24,336 nucleotides of DNA, taken from Bigelowiella natans CCMP2755 (taxonomy: Eukaryota > Cercozoa > Chlorarachniophyceae). This document shows, piece after piece, positions 20,668 to 24,336 of this stretch (positions within the stretch are counted from its first letter, which is position 1; each line of letters begins with the position of its first letter). The position numbers and the translations under genes are program-made. The stretch is from NCBI GenBank assembly GCA_000320545.1, contig ADNK01000433.1:1-24336 (forward strand). Reading direction: 5' to 3'. The notes beneath the pieces are model-generated. The model did no database searches and was not told the origin of the DNA. It saw only the letters and a list, made by a program, of their open reading frames with translations.

Positions 20668-21212
20668 ATGAATTTTGATGTTCTGCACTTGCTATGGATC
20701 CGAAACTCTTCGATCCTTAGCTAGCTAGCACCGTACATCTGCATGACTAGGTAGATGCTTGCTGGCGTATGTAGAGTGCAAATGATGCATGTGACACACG
20801 CACAGGATCAATGCATGCTGCACGACATTGCTAGATTGCAGCCAATGCACATGTGTGCTTGCATGATTGCGCCATGCGCAATGCACCAGGCGCCTAGCTA
20901 GCGCGTGAATGATCATGAACCGCCGCAGTACACACGTGAAACAACACGCAATTATACAATTGATTGCATGAAATGCATCACAGCGGAGACCAACAGATTC
21001 AACATCAGCGCTATAGCCACTGCTTTGCACAGCTACGTACTGACCGCATTGAACAAATTTTAAATTTAATTCATTACATCCGTCTTACATGTGAATGAAA
21101 GCTACACCATACACATACTCGTGTTTACAAAATGAACGTACCTAGCTCCGGACAACATGTGAATGCCAGATAGCACACTATCACATTCATTAGTTCGTAG
21201 TATTTCTGTACA

Positions 21213-23111
21213 TCAGCATGAATGAATAGGCTCAGCGACTTCAGATTTCCTTTCATGAGTGCTTCCAATAGATTCTCTGTCATTCTCTTCCCATACTTCT
21301 CCAGTCTGCTGTACAGCCTCAAAACCTCCAGTGTTTTCAGAATCTGCTTTTTTAACGGAGCTAAATTCGTCCATCGACACTTCCTCGTGTGTTCTCGATT
21401 TTCTAACGCACCGATAATAAGTCACAAATCCTATTGCAAAGCAAAATAGAGTAATAATGGTGACAATTATAGCTGCCACTGCAGGGCTTAACATTGATAT
21501 CTTATCCTGACAAATTGATCCACCCGGACTAGTTTCAGCGTCCAATTTCTCCATGTCAGATAAAGAAATGTTAAAATCGAACACGTCTAGATCTTCTTGT
21601 AGATACTTCTCGTTTGCAGATGCTGTTACAAAAGTGGAATTTTGTTGCAGAATCCATTTGAGAGCTATCTGGGCTGATGACTTCTGGTAATCATTGGCAA
21701 GAGACACAACACGGTCGTTGTGGATAGCTTTTCCAGAGCTTCCACCCAACGGGGAGTAAGCTTCGATAACTATTCCATGGGAAGCAGAATACGATAATAG
21801 TTCATGAGGATCTGATCCCATTCCTACATGATATTCAACCTGATTCACCATTGGAACGACTCTCTGTGTGGCCTTTAAGCAATCAAAGCACTCCTGACAG
21901 TAATTCGAAACACCGATTGCTCGTGTCTTACCAGCGTAATAAAATTCTTCGACAGCCCTCCATTGATCTTGAACAATCTTGCATAGCGGACTACAACCCC
22001 ATGTGGTGGCCGGTGCACAAGCATTAAATCAACGTACTCAACGTCAAGCTCTTGGAGATTTTGCTCCATTAATTTAGTCGATTGTTTGCCACAATGACTC
22101 GTGTCCTTAAGGTCGTTAGATCCACACTCTGGAATTTTTGTTGTGAGGAAATAGGATGTTCTGTTGTAACCTTTCAACCCTAGTCCAATTCCATGCTGAT
22201 TTCCATACTGATAAGCAGTATCAATGTGGGCAACTTTTGCATCTAATATGATTTTGGTGTTGGCGACGAAGTCTGAGCCAGGTACTCCACTGGCAACTAC
22301 TGGCATTTGAATCCCATTTCGTAATTTCACGTAAACTGTGCCCTCTGGATAGAAGTTGTCCCGTTTTTTTTCCACCACAGGTTTAGATGGGAGGTATTCT
22401 GGAACAATACACTTTGATTTCATATTTTGCGTGCATTTATTTGCTGAAAAATCCTCTGTGACATCAAAATTGTGGAGAACAGATGGGCAGTCATCTTCAT
22501 CACCACAGTAGAGGTTGTGAAGGTTGCAATAGTTTGTCGAATAATCTACTACGGAGAACCCTTGGGATTCCGAGCAGGCATACACAACACATCTGCCTTC
22601 GATTTGCTTCAATGTGAATTTTTGCTGATTTTTCATACCGATCAAATTGTCATGAGAATCAAGTTCTCATGATTGTGTATAATTTCAAGCGAGAAAGAAG
22701 AGATTAGAATGTTACCATATCGATGTAATTTGGAGGCCGACCCGTGACGCGCTTTGAAACTATCACATTGATTCCTTCGTTGGAAAAATTCGCAGGGCTT
22801 TGTTGTAAAGTGTATTTTCCTCCCTGCACAGATAATATTTTTCGTACGATATTTCGAGATAAACTTAAGTAGAATTTACACACATTGTGAGGATCTATCC
22901 AGCTTGTACTGGTCGCTCGGGCAACGATCTCGTCGAGCACATCCTTGCATCTCGAATCTGGGAAGTGCACGGTCATATTGCACATCGCATGCGGTCTAGC
23001 CTTGGACCCAGGACATATGTCAGCTATAGTTTGCGCAATCGTCTGATGTGAGTGACCGAAAAGAACAAGAAGCCACGCTGCCAGCCGTGAGCAGGTGGAC
23101 GAAGGAACCAT
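21213..23111 (-). CDS. Signal-peptide, Cys-rich, aldo-keto reductase and membrane anchor fusion
   Basis: Predicted type I membrane protein with an aldo-keto reductase domain facing the lumen or outside. Exons: 23111-22884, 22823-22716, 22624-21213 (phase-consistent). In order: a signal peptide (AAWLLVLFG); a Cys-rich domain with SWIDPHN, GGKYTL, VSKRVTGRPPNYIDM, CVVYACSESQ, STNYCNLHNLYCG; then the reductase with PEGTVYVKLRNGIQMPVVASG and the catalytic tetrad visible as Asp and Tyr in HIDTAYQYGNQ, Lys in FLTTKIP and His in LMLVHRPP; then GKTRAIGVSNYCQECFDC, VNQVEYHVG, IEAYSPLGG and QIALKWILQQ. One membrane helix follows (AVAAIIVTIITLFCFAIGFV), then a cytosolic tail of about 75 residues ending in Cys. 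The frame shifts by one base near the C4 run at 21997-22000, between the His motif and CKIVQDQWRAVEEFY; no intron of plausible size explains it. It is either a sequencing/assembly indel or a recent pseudogene. Natural substrate is unknown. Confidence 0.85.
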
Positions 23112-23636
23112 CAGGAAATGATAAAATTCCGACTGAGGAAGAGTGATCTCTTTCTTGATTGAACACCCTTCATTTATGAACTACGACAACCTTTTTACCT
23201 TGGCGCCAGCTGAAGTTTACAGGCGCTTTGAGCTACTTGGTGCTGCGCTATCGGCCAGCACCCTGCGTGGGATAAAAACATATCGGGGAAACTTCTTGAT
23301 GAGAGCAGAAAATCCTTCAGATTTCCTTACGAGTACAAGCCTCGAAGTGGAGATATTTCTGCAGCGATTCGCCAAGGAATTTTCCGTCTCAGATTGTAAT
23401 TGCCGGATATTTCATCCCTACGATATCACATGAATCTTGAGTTTAGACAAAAATGATCTGTGTTTCCCTCGTTGATGCTGAATATTCTCTTGCTGAATAG
23501 TAGTGTTGGCCAGCACCCACCTCGGAAAAGCATACAACTTCCGGAGAAATTTCAGCCCACCCCCCCCCCCCCCCTCTCCTTGTCAAGATAGTCGTCGTCG
23601 TCTCTCAACTAATTCGCTAGAACGCGAAATAGTTCG
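23112..23636. promoter_or_regulatory. Divergent spacer between the reductase and sorting nexin genes
   Basis: A 525-base region between opposite start codons. It contains an open frame at 23143-23433 that has no recognisable motif and probably belongs to leaders or is chance. A long C-run lies at about 23560-23574. No named promoter motif was identified. Confidence 0.45.
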
Positions 23637-23942
23637 ATGAACGTCGTGGTCGGCATAGGGCTGGTATCTGCAGGATACTACTGGCTTGCGGTGAGCGGAT
23701 CTTCCTTGATATTCGAGACACTGTGTGATGAGCGGAACTATGCCTTTTTCGTCCTCTTCCTTACTGTGTTCCTCTTTCCCCCTTTTTCTTCTTCTGTTCT
23801 ATCTCTCTTTCCCCCGCTTTCCTTACTTCCGTTTCTCATAGAGCGACAAGAAGAGCAAGGAAGCCGAGATACGGAAGGAGGCTAAGGAGCTAAAACTTAC
23901 TACAAGCCGGCTTAATCGAAATGCTCGCTTGCAGGTGCTTAC

Positions 23943-23975
<33 letters not shown>

Positions 23976-24154
23976 GTAAGCACATCGAAAAGATGCGTCT
24001 TTATCTTTGTACCTAATAGGAACGAACGAGGGATGACCTCAAAGTAAAGCTCTGTGAAACTGAGGTCAGACTTTCACAAGCACTCCACTTCTTGTCCCTA
24101 TTTTTCATTCGCTTCATATGTCCTTATCTGTATTCCATCGCGCCTCCTCTTCTC

Positions 24155-24239
<85 letters not shown>

Positions 24240-24336
24240 CCCGCCCCCAAATAACCCATCATTCATACTTTCCAGGCCTTAGAACGGACCCTTTGGAAGC
24301 TGGTGGAGTACATTATCCGAGACTACATCGAGGTGG
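23637..24336 (+). CDS. PXA-domain sorting nexin (SNX13/14/25 or Mdm1 type), 5' part
   Basis: Proteins of this group anchor in the ER or endolysosomal membrane by an N-terminal helix and act in lipid and membrane traffic. Exons 23637-23690, 23842-23934, 24020-24064 and 24276 to the edge are all phase 0. The protein starts with one hydrophobic segment (MNVVVGIGLVSAGYYWLA), continues with a charged Lys/Glu/Arg helix (KKSKEAEIRKEAKELK, then ERTRDDLKVKLCETE) and reaches ALERTLWKLVEYIIRDYIEV, which matches the opening of PXA domains (two-helix pattern ending RDYI/RDFI). Everything after this point, including any PX or RGS domain, is outside the window, so the subfamily cannot be set. Confidence 0.7.
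23945..23976. repeat. (GT)n followed by a G-run in a sorting nexin intron
   Basis: The (GT)n passes directly into a run of about 18 G residues, starting some ten bases after the 5' splice donor at 23935. Confidence 0.9.
24155..24235. repeat. (CT)n tract of about 80 bases in a sorting nexin intron
   Basis: The longest pure dinucleotide tract in the window. It lies some 40 bases before the acceptor at 24275 and on the sense strand serves as a long polypyrimidine stretch. Confidence 0.95.

Larger units (their letters stand above)
20241..21212. other. Convergent 3' spacer between Sep15 and the reductase gene
   Basis: It contains the Sep15 3' region with the SECIS candidate, a perfect 9-bp inverted repeat at 20629-20667, CTAGCTAGC at about 20720, and a dense set of TGCATG/GCATGC-type words at 20735-20980. 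No coding sequence is supported. Confidence 0.6.

Noticed and set aside
23143-23433. A plus-strand open frame of 96 codons between the reductase and sorting nexin genes
   Set aside because: No recognisable motif, first Met only at 23176, and no splice signal clearly linking it to the next gene. Probably leader or chance.

Overview
The window is nuclear DNA of a spliced eukaryote, most likely a unicellular alga or other protist. No prokaryotic feature is present. Coding regions are cut into many short exons with GT...AG borders, and introns and spacers are full of di- and trinucleotide repeats. A plant/algal PRMT10-type methyltransferase, a Sep15 selenoprotein and a secretory-pathway aldo-keto reductase fit a microbial eukaryote. 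The clade cannot be fixed from this sequence. All gene models below were spliced by hand, requiring the reading phase to close at every junction.

Layout, left to right: (1) minus strand, 538-3002, arginine methyltransferase (PRMT10-like), 3' end beyond the left edge; (2) plus, 3550-7002, complete 26S proteasome subunit RPN3/PSMD3, 7 exons, 534 aa; (3) minus, 8406-13121, formin with FH1 and FH2 domains, 13 exons, about 864 aa; (4) plus, 14180-14687, unrecognised protein; (5) plus, 14847-15601, SKP1-like protein with an unresolved N-terminus; (6) minus, 16357-18577, ERGIC-53/LMAN-type membrane lectin, 5 exons, 480 aa; (7) plus, 19298-20240, selenoprotein Sep15/SELENOF with an in-frame TGA at 20037-20039 and a candidate SECIS element in its 3' region; (8) minus, 21213-23111, Cys-rich signal-peptide protein fused to an aldo-keto reductase and a transmembrane anchor, with one apparent frameshift; (9) plus, 23637 to the right edge, start of a PXA-domain sorting nexin.

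Gene orientation alternates strictly (-,+,-,+ +,-,+,-,+). The spacers are therefore alternately divergent 5'-5' regions (3003-3549, 13122-14179, 18578-19297, 23112-23636) and convergent 3'-3' regions (7003-8405, 15602-16356, 20241-21212). The convergent spacers share an unusual word composition (CTAG/GCTAGC, TGCATG). Two of them share a 12-base word, ACATCTAGACAT, present four times counting both strands.

Three neighbouring genes (lectin, Sep15, membrane-anchored reductase) encode proteins predicted to act in the ER/Golgi lumen. The lectin and Sep15 genes are divergent neighbours and both families serve glycoprotein folding and export. The other genes are general cell machinery: proteolysis, ubiquitin ligase, actin, arginine methylation and membrane sorting.

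The strongest point for a second look is the Sep15 gene, with the redox motif Cys-Gln-Sec; a standard gene caller would truncate it. Next are the shared elements of the convergent spacers and the unusual lumenal aldo-keto reductase architecture.
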